From assembly GCA_905221605.1 (NCBI GenBank), contig CAJNDS010002477.1, forward strand, positions 310,001 to 374,000: a stretch of DNA of 64,000 nucleotides, read 5' to 3'. Under the pieces are notes generated by a model. The model saw only the letters and a list, made by a program, of their open reading frames with translations. It searched no databases and was not told the DNA's origin. A program made the translations under genes and the position numbers. This document shows positions 1-12,504 of the stretch, one piece after another. This DNA comes from Symbiodinium natans (lineage: Eukaryota > Sar > Dinophyceae > Suessiales > Symbiodiniaceae). How positions within the stretch are numbered: the stretch's first letter is position 1; each line of letters starts with the position of its first letter.

Positions 1-410
1 GAGCCTCTGAACCAAGAAAAGAAGTTCACGCCTGCTTCACAACTCGGACCTGGGGATCCTCAGGCGTAGCGGTGAAGAACCGAAAAATGCTGAAAGAATG
101 CTCTATGAGTGCGCTATGTACGACTGCCACGTCGACGCTGGGTCGACTCTCCCGTGCTCCCGACTTGCTGCATCAGCTTCGTGATACCGGCCTGGGCTCG
201 AATGGGTGTCCCTGCAAACTGCACCCTCCCTTCGGCGAAGAACCCAAAACCCTTAAAAGCGGCAAGTGGCCAGGTGGCCGTCTCCGATGACACCCACAAC
301 ACCTGGACACGACGGGACTGAATGCTCAAGTCAGTAAAGTGCTCAGGTTCAGGGTTTGGGGCTTGGGCCCATAATCTTTGGGATCTCAAGCGACTAGACG
401 AGCTTAGACT

Positions 411-590
411 TCACGGGGCAAAGCATGATTTCGCAAACATGTCAGCAGAGCTCTTGTGCGTCCTCATCGCAACTCGCAAAGCCTGAAGCCGATTGCTGAT
501 TTTGCTAGCACGATCTAGCACGCAGGCGGCTAGATCTTCAAAGTGCTCTGCCCGCCCCTCTACCGCCTCTACCGGACAACCGACATACGC
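411..590 (-). CDS. exon-like block, unknown protein
   Basis: A minus-strand frame here has a balanced, helical-looking composition (EHFEDLAACVLDRASKISN) unlike the Pro/Ser/Arg-rich translations of the surrounding telomere-like DNA. It could be one exon of a gene whose remaining exons lie to the left of the window or among unrecognised blocks to the right. No family is recognised. It may also be chance. Confidence 0.25.
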   Translation of the reverse strand, partial: AYVGCPVEAVEGRAEHFEDLAACVLDRASKISNRLQALRVAMRTHKSSADMFAKSCFAP

Positions 591-3500
591 CGAGCCTCTA
601 CAAAGTGGCCGAAACCCAAGCTGAGCACGCAACTTTTGAAAACTGCAAGTCTCGCAAAGCCACATTTGCACCCAGCCTGATCCAGAGGCGTTGCAGAGGT
701 GAAATGAGGTGAAACCCCCCAAACTCCGAGCCCTGCACCCCAGATATCAAACTTCTGTAAAACTCGAGCCCGCAACCCTGAAGCCCTAAACCGTCAACCC
801 TCGAAGGCTCCAAAGCCTCATCTTCACAATGCTTGGTGCACCAACGCCCGATTTATGAGCTTTGACTCAAAAAACGACCCCAACATCCTGAGCTCCCCCG
901 GCCCAAGGTCGTTGAGGCTGGGCGGCATCCCGGCATCCTGAGTCCTGACGACAGGTCTTCTGGAGCTTCAGGGGCTCCCAAAGGGCCGTAGGAATTAAAG
1001 GGAGGTAAAGCTTTCAATTAGCTTGCTTGAGGCGTCTAAGGCTTCTAAGGGGTTAAGCTTCGGTGTGGTCATTCTCCCAAGTAGCGAACCTCGTGAGCTT
1101 CAGCTGAACACGCGCCGGGAAAGGTTGTTCGAGAGGAGGAGACGGGGAGGAGACAGGCTGGACGCCAAGGTGCAAGCAGGAAGTTCCTGAGGCCAAGGTG
1201 GCGAGCAAAGCTCCGGGAGAAACTCCAAACAACAAAGAAGAATCCGAAGGACTTTCCACAATGAGCCGGACAGCTTCGCCCCCGAATCCAGTCATTAGAC
1301 ATTGTCTGAGCCCAATTCATGCTTGAGCGACGATGCACATGATCGTCACCCTTACAAGTCAGGGCCAGGTTTGCAGTGCGGGTTGGTTATTGAACCCCTA
1401 CACTGCCCCTGCACTCTAAATCCTACACCCTGCACCCTGGCCGGCCTCTTGTAGAGGGGCCGCAAATCCGAGTCGCCAAAGCACAGCGTCCCGCCACGCG
1501 GGCCCTGCCCGTCTGTACCTGAGAAGGAATCGCAAAGAAGCAGGTGCGTCAAGTTTCGGGGCCAACGATGAGTTTCTAAGGTTATAGGATTTCAGGGTGC
1601 TCGGGGTCTGCCGGCTGAATGCTTGGGGGAAAGTACGTCTTTAGTTCTTCCCCTCCTTGCTATCATCATGCTTCATGCCTCACCTTGTCCAAAAAATCCA
1701 TACACAGAGAGCCCCAACAACTATGGGGTTCTTCAGGGATGGGGCTCGGGAAGCTTCGGGAGCCTTAGGGAGTAGTGGGGAGTTATTAGGGAACCTTGGG
1801 TTACATACTCCCCTAATGTACGAAGAAGCAGAAGCCCTTCAAACGGCTAAAACGAAACAACATCCCGAAAACTGAAAGCTGCAGGCCCTGCCTTCCTTGC
1901 GAAGCTGCGCGAAGGCCTGAAAGAAACGTGGGATGCTTTGCACGCTTCTGCGCTCGAGCCCTTTTGCAACAGGGCTTCAGGCCACCCCCACAACCGGGCT
2001 ATAACTGCCAAGCCTTCTCCCTCTCTCTGGCGTTCGGTGCGGCACAACAACAAGCTAACGCGGAATTCTGGCCACCTGGAACAAACCTGAGCCCTTTCTA
2101 ACGAAATACGTTGAAACCCTTCTGGGGCGCACAAAGACAAGGGTAGGGTTTAGGGTTTCTGGCCCCAGGTCATGAAAAACAATAACCTTAAGTCCATGGG
2201 CACCTCCTCCCTGATGCGTATCGAGAGTTCCTGACCCCTCGCAAGCGAGCTATGGCCCGTGAAGCAGCAATGCGGGCTGTCATCGTGCGAACGTCCGACC
2301 ACGCAAGTGGCAAACAGCAAAGCCGGAGGTGCGGAAGAATGGCCACGGCGCGTGCGCGCGATCAGCCCGGCACCGTATTCGCAATGACGATAGTTGCATT
2401 CACTGCAAAGCTGCGGGTGACATGCTTACAAACAACGGAGCCCGGTGAATGCACTTGTCGGCACTGCAAGGTGACACCGGCAAGTTTGATAACGACGGCC
2501 GACAAGAAAACTGCAACCGACAAAATGATGGAAATCGGAATCCGTCAACACACGGTCGCGCATGACTGCAGGAGGGACTGCTGGCAAACAGGATGCAATG
2601 GCTCGGACGGACGCACAGGCAGCTACCCGGAGCAACTCTTGGTGAGCAGTGTGACAAGCAGGTACACGTGTAGCAGTCTAGAGAACAATCTTGAAAAACC
2701 CCGGGAGAACCCCTTAAGGCCCCTTTATCAAATCCTTTAAAACTTCCGGGATGCACATTTGCTTTGCGCATTTTGCGCATTCTGCGCTCCTCGACCGCGG
2801 CGCCAAACTCGTGGCAGACGGCAGCTTCACCGCCGATGTCACGCCAGCCTGCGCTGGCCTGCCAAGGAACTGCGGTTTAGGGTCGGGCTTTGGGACATAG
2901 GGCAGTGCCTTGAGGATTCAGGACTTTGTTCTTGGGGTTTACAGCTTCAGCATTCCGACGCATTCGGGTCTTAAGCTACATGTCAATTCTTCGCCTGAGG
3001 AACGTGTGACGTGAGTGAACCCACGACGAGCCTCAAGCCACATACGGTCCGTTTGGAACTTCCTTGCGCGGTCGATTGCTGTGTCACTTGACCTTGACTG
3101 AAGCAAATGACCAGGAGCGACCGCACAAAAGAAGTCTTGAAGACTCCAATGTAAACACGCATCTCACAAGGCGACTGCAATCGTTCCGGACTTCTGGCAA
3201 TTGGTGATTCTCGGCTCAGAGCCTTCTTTGCTTTTGCTGTGCCGCAGTTGAACGACAAGCTCAACTCAGTGGCCGACAAGAACTCGGCCGGTGGCTTGGC
3301 CATGAGCTTCTCCTGGCATCGCCCCGAAGTCTCACAAAAGTACCGCCCTTTCTCTCCCCAACCTCATGGCAGTCAGAACACCTTTTTTCTTGGAGGCGAT
3401 TTCACAAGCCCATTAGCCTCAATCCCTGGAGCTCCAAGATCCGAACCTACGCTCATGTCGAAAAAGGTGACCTTTTCGAACCCTGGCACAGACGAAAGGG

Positions 3501-4315
3501 AGCCCAAGGGGTGTGCGAGCTCCCTCCAGGCTGGCCGCACGGGCTTTCGGGGACCTCTCAGAACACCCCAGCACCTTCCCAGGGGCCTTCCACGGGTTGA
3601 ACCAGCCGAAAGGCTTTCGCCAAAGAGTCCTAAACTCCGGACCCCGGCACTCCTGGCCTGGAGCTGCTTCTCGGGAAGTGTCAGGCGCTGCAAACCTCAT
3701 AGGCACTTCAAGGGCTTCAGGGCTTTTGGGAAGATGGTGTGGGGGCTTAGGGGTGTCCGGCTTCGCTGCAACAAGTGCTTTGGTCCTAGATTCAAGAGCC
3801 CGCACCCCGAGCTGCCCCAGAGAACCCTACACCCTCTTTGTGCCGTAAGCGAAGCCCTCAACCTTAAACTAAAGACATGCTTGCATGTGTTTTTGCCAGC
3901 TTAGTCTCTCAACGTAGCGGCTACAGTTCTCTAAATCCTCCCAGAGGCCCCAAGACACTCAGGCCGGCGCTGTCATCGCCAAGGCGTCTCTCGATGACCA
4001 GGCACTCTGGCCTACAAGAAGCGCTGGTCGGCCTAGTTGGTTTAGCCGCCTCGGGGAGTTTAAGCTAAAAGGAGCTTGGAGGTTTGCTCCGAAGGGTTTT
4101 GGGCTTCGGGCTCCTGAGGCTGCCCAAGTACTGCAACAGCCGTCATCCTTGCTGAAGAGCGTTCTGGCATCACAGGCCCAGCCGGCCTTTCTTTGAGAAC
4201 GGTCTGCCGCGCGAACTCCGTCGAGTTCCTTGAGATGTGGTTGGTGCCTGATGTCGCCACATGACGCTGCGAAGCTTCCTGCATGTTCCCGGAGATGCCC
4301 AAAGCTCCCGAAACA

Positions 4316-4391
4316 GGGGTTTACGAAAATAGGGGTACCCTTTTTGGGGTCCTTATTAGAAGGGAATCCTACCCCTATTTTCGTAAACCCC
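4316..4391. repeat. perfect 22-bp inverted repeat (foldback)
   Basis: Arms at 4,316-4,337 and 4,370-4,391 are perfect reverse complements, beginning GGGGTTTACGAAAATAGGGG, with a 32-nt spacer. As RNA or single-stranded DNA it would form a long hairpin. It could be a small MITE-like element or palindromic insertion; no target-site duplication is evident. Confidence 0.85.
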
Positions 4392-7300
4392 CAAAAGGAG
4401 CTGGGGCCCCGCGCCAACGAGGACCAACTTGGAGCCGGTCGCGTGCTCAAACTGATTGGGAATATTGGGAGACAGGCAGCTTCAAATCCCAACAAAGTAC
4501 CCGAACCCTGGGCCCGAACACTCTCATGCCTCACCCTGATCCGAACCCTACAAGCCTCACACTTTCGACCTGAAACTAAGGCGAGTTCTACATGTGAGTT
4601 GGAGAGTTGAGTTTCTGGGCTTTGTGGAGGCAGCATCGAAATGTCCAGAAACCCCCTGCTCCTCGCAAGTAGAATGGGCACATGGATACAGGGCGCAAAA
4701 GGCATGTCAACTGCACCTCGAAACATGATTGTCGCAGCGACTGGCCCCCGAATGCGATTGACGCAAGCACAACAAACACGGAAGGCTGTGCAAGCAGCAG
4801 GTGCATGTCGGCAGTCGCTCACTTCTGTCAACACAGGTTCCTTCCCTGACGAAGACAGCATTCCATTCCCGGAGCTGAAAAAAGTCGAGCTTTCAACCGT
4901 TGTAACAAAACTTGATTTAAATGGATGAAGGATGCTGGACACACAAAAGATGCAGTTGGCAACGTAGTTATGATCGACTATCATGTTTCTGCAGATGGGA
5001 ATACAAGATGAGATGTGAAACTATAAACACGAATTCTGTATTGCTTGGTTTAAGTTATCAGCGAACGGAATGCTGGCAAGGGTGGTATACTAACACCAAT
5101 ATCTGTTGTCAGCATAGAACTTGGAGGAGTGTGCGGCCACGATCCCCAGTACCAAGGACTGTAGCACTGCTAAGAGCTGGGTTTTTGGGCACGTTGCGCT
5201 CTTGCGTTTGGGGCTGAGGGACTTTGACTCTAAACCTATGGAGTGCCTCAACGAAGCTCTGGTCTGCATTCTGACGATGGACATCCACGAAATCCTGACG
5301 CGGGAACTTTTCAACAGGGACCCGTAAGGAGCTCTAGATTTCAGGAACTGAAGCCTCACACCGCTGAGGCCTCAGTTGAGACTGCTTAGATGGCTTTAGG
5401 GCTCCCGGAAGCAAACAGGCCGGCAGCTCGAAGAGGAACTTCCTGGCATGGTTTCCGTGCCCAGCCCACATGTCTGGAAGGAATTCCAAGAGCATGACCT
5501 TGAGCCCTCTAAGCCTTCTAACATCTTCTAACCCTTTGAGTCCTGATTTGCGGGAGCTGCTGGAAGTAGCCGGCCTGACGCCGTGTCACGCCCAGTACCG
5601 AACCAACCCTAAAAGTCCCGTTTTGAAGATCTCTCTTTGGGAGCACACGAGTTTCTCTGAGTTTGCGGGCCGACTTCAAAATCAAAAAGCTCAAAGGACA
5701 ATCTGCCCGCTCGGTCCTGCGCCGCCACCTTGTGGTTTTCATACACTTCGGAGGTGCCACCGTACCTCAGAAGATTAAGAGCCATGATGCCTTTCAACTG
5801 AAGCGTGGTCAGCCCAAGTCTGGGGCTTGTCAACCAAAGAGAGGACGTCGTAAACGGGACCTGCACCGGCCCCGATTCAGGGTTTTGGGGCGTTTGAAGT
5901 GCGGAACGCTGCAGCTGCGCCTGATGGTATTACCACGGCCGATGCGATCTCTTGCTGTCGCTTCGCCTCCCATCGAGGTTCATGTGTGACGGGGGAAAGT
6001 AGAGGCAAGAGCGCGCTGTAGTGAAAGCTTTCTGACTCAGCCAGGCAACTCGCGCCAGCTCGATCTCAACCTGCGACCAAGCAACGCGAACGTTCTTGAA
6101 ATGGGCACTAGACAAGCCTCAAATCATCAATCAATCTGAGTAAACTGCCGATGTTCTTTCTGAAAAAACGACTGAAGTGAGATACAGGACCCCTCGATAC
6201 TCTTATCAGGAACCATCCAGCACCCAGTGCAGTGCCTCCGGGTTGTTGGTTTCGGCATCGCGCACAGCCGCCGCTACAATGCCTTCGATGTTGAGGGATG
6301 TTGAGCGCGTAGGACAGTCTGACTGCAGTATAGGAAATGGGCTTTAAGAGTTTGCAATGGGTTAAGGTGTTAGCACAAAGAAGGCGGGGCCATGTGCCGG
6401 GGGGCTGTCGGACACGTCATCGTACTCCGAGAGCTCACGAGCTAACCTTTCATCGTCAGCATCTTCTGCCTCAAAACCAGGAGATGGAGAGATGATGTTG
6501 CCTATCTTTTCATTCGCGCTCCGGACGGTTTTGGCTCACCCGCAGGGCGCAGAGGGTCACTGTAAGTCACTGTGACACCAAAGTTCCGAGCAGGGGGCAT
6601 CCGCCACGACTTTCTCCAGGTCGATTTCGTCTGGCTTCGTCACCTCGATAAGGCACGACTAACACAAGACTACACTCATCCGCACTCCTTAGCCTGCAAA
6701 CTGCAACCAACACTGCAACCTCTCTCCCTGTTGCGTGACAGGCCTTGGCATCCTTCGTGGCCAAGGCACGCTCAGAATCCTGAGGCCAGTGGGACTTTAT
6801 GGCTGTTGACGTCTGGAACAGAAAGGGCTTCAGAAGCCTTTGGTGGTTCAGCTTTCACGGCTGCAAGAGCTGCCTGAAGGGGATTTTTAAGGGTTAAGGG
6901 CCACCTTCAAGCTCCCGAAAATCCTCTCAAACCCCCTAAAAGGCCCCTGACAACCTTAATTGCGGGGGCCTTCGAGGTTGCCTGCAGAGCAGGCAGGCCT
7001 CGGTCCTGCCTTAGCAGAGGGGGCTCAGGAGGGGCAGAGAGGGGGGGGCTTCAGTTGCGAAACACACGCAGAGGGTTTAGGATTTACAGGGTTCAGGGGT
7101 GACAGGTCTCAAACCGATCTGGAAGTAGCAGCAGCATATCCTGAACGCAAACACTAGTTCCAAAGCCCGAAAACTAAAACCTTACGCCCCCATCCCAAAC
7201 GGTAAAACAGAAGGCGCGCTCATGGCAAAAGAACTTGGTAGCCCGGCTTCGCGTAGCCCGACAACACGAAGCCTGCGATGAAGCTTGCGCATTCAACAAA

Positions 7301-7544
7301 GGCTTAAATTATGAGCCCGTAATGAGGGGCCATTGATTTTGGGGCCTCACATACCCCATACACACCCAACTACGGTAGGGCTTCAGTCTCAGACTCCTGG
7401 GGGTTTAGGATGCATCTCAGACTGAGACCTCCGCAATGCTAAGAGGCATGTCGGACATGCGGCCTTTGCTGCTGCCAGTTGACCGTCACGGCTCTGCAGG
7501 CACTGGCAGATCGAGATGCCAAACCCCGAAGCAAAATCGCCCCT

Positions 7545-7661
7545 CTTAGGGTTTAGGGCGTTTACGGTTTAGGGTTTAGGGTTTAGGGTTGAGGGTTTGG
7601 GGTTTGGGGTTTGGGGTTTGGGGTTTGGGGGTTAGGGTTTAGGGTTTGGGTGTTTAGGGAG
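7545..7661 (+). repeat. interstitial telomere-type array (TTTAGGG/TTTGGGG)
   Basis: About 117 bp of tandem 7-nt units, first TTTAGGG and then TTTGGGG, ending with TTTAGGG variants. TTTAGGG is the plant-type telomere unit also found in dinoflagellates. Here it is internal and flanked by unique sequence, so it is an interstitial array and not a chromosome end. Confidence 0.9.
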
Positions 7662-8429
7662 TCGGGACATCCCCTCTGCACCCTCCCGGGCCTCTTTGGA
7701 AACCGGCCTGGGTCACGCAGCACATTTTGGGGTTTGCGTTGCCTTGCGGTCCGAAAGGCTCCCTCCTTTGGCCCCAAATCCTGAGACTCCAAAGACCGGT
7801 CTTGGGCCCCAGGCGAGCGCCAGAGCCACCAAGAAGGCGCTTGCGGCAGTTCCACGCCTTTGCACCCGGCAGGTCAGACTTTGGCTCGTGGTGCTTAAAG
7901 GCTTTAGGGCTGTTGGGGAGCAAGCCCTATTCGCGAATTCCCGTCACAAAATAGAAGACCTGAGTCATCAGCTTTGCACTCTGAGCACGTTGCGGGCTAC
8001 GGCGGCGATTCAACCATGGGTGCGGCATGACTACACGGACTACACCGACTGCGCAAGGTGGGGGGGGTCTTCTGCGGGCTGGGCTGGGGTCCAGGTCTCG
8101 GAGCAGCTGCGGTGAACTACTGAAATAGAATGTTCTCACTCATTTTTTCGTAAGAAGCTGCCGAGCCCAGAAACAACGAACAGCAGCACCTGACGAACCA
8201 CAAAGAAGGCTGCCGAGGCATGCTGAGGCTGCACTCCCAGGGGCACCAGTCCAAGAACCGAGAGAACCAAACGGTCGTGCGAAACCTCGAAGCTTTCGGC
8301 TTGGGGTTTGGGATGGCTTAGGGTTCGGGTTTCGGGTTTAGGGCTCATTTCAAAGGTTCAAAGACAGCGGCAAAGAGAATAAGAGCCTGAAGGAGGAGAA
8401 CAACCAGTCGTGTTCAGAATCTGTCATTC

Positions 8430-8940
8430 CCTCGGTGGCTTCCGCTGCTTTGTGCTGGGTTTTGGACGTCGCTTTGATGTAGAACACGCCGATGTTGATC
8501 TGAGGACGCAACATGCACATCCCACAAACCTTGGCCTCTTGTGACATCTGAGAGAAGCAAGGACCAGTCCCCAGAGTATGTCAGAAGTGCTGGGTAGTGG
8601 AACGGGGCCGCGACACAATCCCCATCACCATGTCCAGAAAAGAGTATTTCGTACTTTCCTCTGCGGACCTGCACAAGAACAGGAAGAGTGCTGCCAAAAC
8701 AGTGGCGGCAGAACGCATGCCGCGAATTGCAACAAGCGATTTCCTGCCTGCGAAAGCAGTGCGGGCAGAGGGTTTTTCAGAAAAAACCTTATCAAAGGCA
8801 TAGCCAAGGCGCAACAGACCCACACCCGGGCATGGCGGTAGATCAGGAAACTTGCGTCCGAACGTATCCATGTCGAAGTAAAAGACGTCCACGCCAAGGT
8901 GGAGAAGTATGTGAATGATCGTAAACCTCTCCAGCCAAGT
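8430..8940 (-). CDS. glycosyltransferase, nucleotide-diphospho-sugar transferase family (PF03407/GT77-like), partial exons
   Basis: At least three exons are recognisable. Exon 8,864-8,940 encodes ...LGVDVFYFDMDT, the strand plus DxD metal/nucleotide-sugar motif of this family. A GT donor (8,863) and an AAG|G acceptor join it in frame to an exon starting at 8,787 that reads FFLKNPLPALLSQ, the next family block; this exon probably ends at a GC donor at 8,747. A third block at about 8,465-8,528 reads RPQINIGVFYIKATS, matching the family's 'N-x-G-x-x-(F/Y)' segment. Enzymes of this type transfer sugars in the Golgi or ER lumen to wall glycans or glycoproteins. The N-terminus and last exons were not found; exon-like frames at 9.5 and 10.05 kb may or may not belong. 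The family is fairly sure, the substrate unknown. Confidence 0.7.
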
Positions 8941-9479
8941 CCAGTGAAGCGGCCACGTGTGTCAAAGAAGGAAAGAAAACCCCTTCACGTCCCCGAGCCC
9001 CCCCCCCCCCTGAATCTCCTGTTCTGAGCAGCAGACCTGTGCACTTGAGAGGGCGTATTCGGTCCTCGGCTTGGGCGCACTTTTCTCCTAGACCCTTGGA
9101 GTAGGGATGTGTTAGGGAGTAGGAATGAGTAGGCTGGGGAGCTTGGCGCTTGCAGGGTCCTGGGGGTATCTTAGGGTTAGGGCTTTAGCTTCGGGAGATT
9201 CAGAAGTTTAGGCGGCTCCGGAGCCATGTCAGGGTCCCCTGTCTTTCTACAGATTGGCCGTACTGCTGCAACTGCTGATGGCACTCGCTATCACGCACAC
9301 ACCAGGGCCGGCACTCCAACAACCAACTCGAACTGACGAAGACTTTCGCTGGAGCTGCTGGCATGCCTTCAGGATTTAGCTGCGGGAGGTACCCGCCTGA
9401 AGCCCCCGGAAATGCCTGGCTGTCGACACACCTGCTATGCTGCTCCGTGCCTTAAAAGCATCCTTCCCGATCGAAACCT

Positions 9480-9600
9480 CAGGGAGCATTGGACTTCTTC
9501 GTTGCAACATACTCGCGCCCAAGCCACGTGAAAACAGCGGCTGGTACGAATGAGGATATGGCAACCAAAAGGGGCCAAGCAAACTGCAGCCGCTCCAGAT
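9480..9600 (-). CDS. exon-like block with a hydrophobic segment
   Basis: The minus frame reads FAWPLLVAISSFVPAAVFTW followed by a polar stretch, as expected for one membrane-spanning helix. It lies upstream (in transcription order) of the glycosyltransferase exons and might be that protein's signal anchor, which would fit a Golgi type II enzyme. No splice chain connecting the two could be established. Confidence 0.3.
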
Positions 9601-9989
9601 GAAGAACCTGATCGAGGGGGGGGGTGGCTTGCAGGGTTCTGGTTTTGAGGTGTTGGCTGTGGCACAAGATCCTAGTTCACCATGTTCACCGGCTCCCAAC
9701 ATCGAAGCGCCAAAGCGCCCGAGCGCTGCTGAGTTCCCATCTGTGCGCTCCAGCAAGTGGATCCATGAGCTCCCTGAGAGGCAGTGCTTGGACATGAGAG
9801 GGCAACACTTATCAAGACACTTGTCAGATGTCAAACTCAGAGCAACCGGCCGTATAGGAGAGTCAAAGCAACGTGTCGACGGACAGCGCGTCCGCTCTGT
9901 GACAGTTGGGGAGTGGCAGCGCCTTGGTGAAAGCAATGTATTAGCCTGAATACGTGTGTCAGCGCATGTGTCGATCACAGCATGGCTCT

Positions 9990-10105
9990 TCATCCAGGTA
10001 GCGTTGATGCGTCAACCACGTGATGGCTTCAAGCGCCTGTTCAGCTGCCAGGTGGTGAGAAACTGCCACAATTCCAACACCGGGTGCTCCAGGGATACTT
10101 TGCAG
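9990..10105 (-). CDS. exon-like block, unknown protein
   Basis: The minus strand encodes a well-formed segment (IPGAPGVGIVAVSHHLAAEQ, then ALEAITWLTHQRYLDE) with no stop over about 115 nt and a composition unlike the surroundings. It may be an upstream exon of the 8.4-8.9 kb gene or of a separate gene. Family not recognised. Confidence 0.3.
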
Positions 10106-10449
10106 GATTCTCTGCAGATGTGGGAAGAGGAGGCCGGGCGAGGATCGGGAGGCGGAGCATAGCTAGGCCGATCAAGATCTTATAACAACCCCACCCGGCC
10201 GATGGGTAGCCAAAAAGAGTCCGCCCACCCCACTGACAGACGGCGGCTAAGCGGCTAGTGAAGAGAAAAAGTGACGAGCTGTTCGGTATAATGCTGAAAG
10301 TCTCAACGTCCTCCAAAGACCCTCCGCATGACCGAAGGAAACAGGCAACGGGCCATTCCTCCCAAGTAACCCGCAAACACTAGATAAGGAAGGATATTTC
10401 GGCTAGGTGCCCCTTTTTGATGCTTTCTATCTCTGTATGTACATATGCA

Positions 10450-10500
10450 TTTATAAAATATATATATATATATGTATATATTAATATGTACGAACATGAA
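10450..10500. repeat. AT dinucleotide tract
   Basis: A short (AT)n microsatellite with TATATATGTATATATTAATA continuation. No gene context. Confidence 0.8.
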
Positions 10501-11689
10501 TATGTTCTTTTGGCGACAACTTTCGGGTGCCCCGACTTTTTCCTTGAGTGATCCCCGAGGAGGGCATCAACGATTATCACATCTCTCCAAAACACCAATT
10601 GCGCGATGCATCATGTTGTGCGTCATCATACATCTCTTCCACACCCCTGGCTCCGCCAGGTGTCAACGATGCTTGCCCATCATGGCTCCCCCCGGCGAGC
10701 ATCAGCAGCATCAGCAAGGTCCCCTTGCGGGCTTGGGGATCCTCGTGGTGTCTAGTCTGGTCGTGTCTGTGCCGCAGTCCGCTGCAGGCGCCCCCTGCGC
10801 CCCAAAATGCAGCAAAATCAACTGCAGGATAACAATGACCGTCGCAGCACAGCGGTGACACCACATGACACCTCGTGCCTGATGCAAGATCCGCCTTCTG
10901 CGTCGAGCCTGCAAATCCAAAGCCCTTTAAGTCAGCTCGAAACTCTAAACCTTAAGGTGCTAGCTGGCCAGGGAGCCATGAAGGGCTGGTGCGGATCGGA
11001 GATGAGCCCTTGACCCTCAGGATTTTGTTGCGTCGAGTGCCCAATCAACAACTGCTGCTCTGCAAAGTTCCTCGAAATACCCCAATACGCTAAAACCCCA
11101 AATCCCGATGATGGAAGACGAAACCTGAAACTCTAGCCCCATCATGTCCCATGAGCACGTGCGCACGCTGAGCTGGTTGTATCATGTCGTCGCCCCCCGC
11201 CCTTGTTTCTTCTCTGCAAGTCAAGCCGGCACAGGGCCAGAAGCATCAGGGCCTTTCAGGAAGAGTTGGAGAACCTCGGGCAACGGGGCAAAATGCGCTC
11301 CTTTTCTTTCAAAGCACACTTGCTGTCAGCAAAATGTTTTACACGAGAAGGCCAACATTTGAAGCAAGAATCTAACAAAAACACCCTTGAGCCGACCCAA
11401 GGTCATAAGCCCTTGTCGCACAGTGCGGCACAATGCAGCACGGGAAGCCCCCCACGTAGGAACCCAGCGGAATCCCATATGGAACCCTTGAACATCTTGA
11501 ACGGTAAGGGCGCAACTCCGGCATCCCGGAGGATCTCGAGGATGCACAGGCGCTCAAACGCGTCTCCGCAAGGAAGGTCTCGGATCCTCTGGGGTTTGTC
11601 CTTGGCGTGGGGGGCGGTTCGGAGACGGCGGCCTACGGTTCTTTCAAGCTTGGGAGAAGGAACTCAAAACTCGGGCCCCAGGGATACTT

Positions 11690-12260
11690 AGATGGGGCTG
11701 GCACTCCAGAAATGCTCATGGGGATGCTCTGTTGGGGCGGGAGGCCCGGGCGAGGAGACCGGGCGAGCAGCACGAACGGGGCTGACTTAAAACCTACCAA
11801 CCCCTCACCGACGGTGTGGAATGTGACAACCCCTCAACCCTTGAGAGCCAAACCCCAACACCAAGAAACACTTGCAGTCCCTTGCAGTCCCTTGCAGTCC
11901 CAACACGTGAAGCTGCGGGAAGGTTCATGCATCCTGTGCTGCAGAACAGAGGCTGACAAGGCCCGAATGAGCACCGCCGCAGCTGGGGTAACCTGCAACT
12001 GCACCACTCGGACGTCCAACAAGTGCCCATGGCACTACATATGCAGACAAGATCAGAACAATTATTTTACTTCGAACATCCCCACCCTCTCTTGGTAGAG
12101 GATACTCTGGGGTTGGGCACTCCAGGGAGACTCTGGGGTTGGGCACGCCACTCCAGGGATGAGCGAGGAGTAGACCGGGCGAGGAGAAGAGTTCCGGGCG
12201 AGGAGACGAGTTGAGTTTAAAATCTAACAACCCCACATCGAGGTGGGGAACAACACCCGA
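11690..12260 (+). repeat. diverged direct repeat pair (GGGCGAGGAGAC block)
   Basis: Two related copies at about 11,690-11,850 and 12,095-12,260. Both share CACTCCAG..., a G-rich stretch with CCGGGCGAGGAGAC, then a TTAAAA.CTA.CAACCCC segment and a GTGGGGAA/GTGTGGAA segment. Between them lies a threefold TTGCAGTCCC tandem (11,872-11,901). Non-coding as far as I can see. Confidence 0.65.
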
Positions 12261-12504
12261 GACCTTCACATGGAACCACATTGACGTTCCACGTGGGGAA
12301 TGCATGATTCAAGGTGCGGCGCCTGACAATATTTCATGTTTGGAGTCTACTCTGTAAGGGAAGATGTATGTAGAAAGTTTCACCGTAAATTCTGACCTAA
12401 ACGTGTGAGACCTAACTGGACCGAACTAACACTTTGCTCTGGTGGGGTATACGCCTAGTTAGATTTCATTTTGAAGCCTAGATAGAGACAGGAGGATCAA
12501 ACAG

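Larger units (their letters stand above)
1..8400. other. mostly non-coding, telomere-like degenerate sequence
   Basis: No gene could be assembled here. Most of the stretch is built of short words such as CCCTGAA, TTTAGGG, CTTCAGGG and AACCCTA that look like decayed telomere repeats. The same words fill introns of recognisable genes further right, so this may be intron or intergenic DNA. Long frames here (for example 341 codons on the minus strand at 3,959-4,984) cross a foldback and show no domain. A frame at 2,252-2,740 on the plus strand lies in a word-poor patch but matches nothing I know. Confidence 0.55.

Noticed and set aside
3959-4984. 341-codon minus-strand frame
   Set aside because: It runs through the 22-bp foldback and through telomere-like words, has no domain, and its composition is that of translated non-coding DNA.
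7545-7661. Chromosome end
   Set aside because: The telomere-type array is short, mixed in orientation-neutral unique flanks, and sequence continues on both sides.
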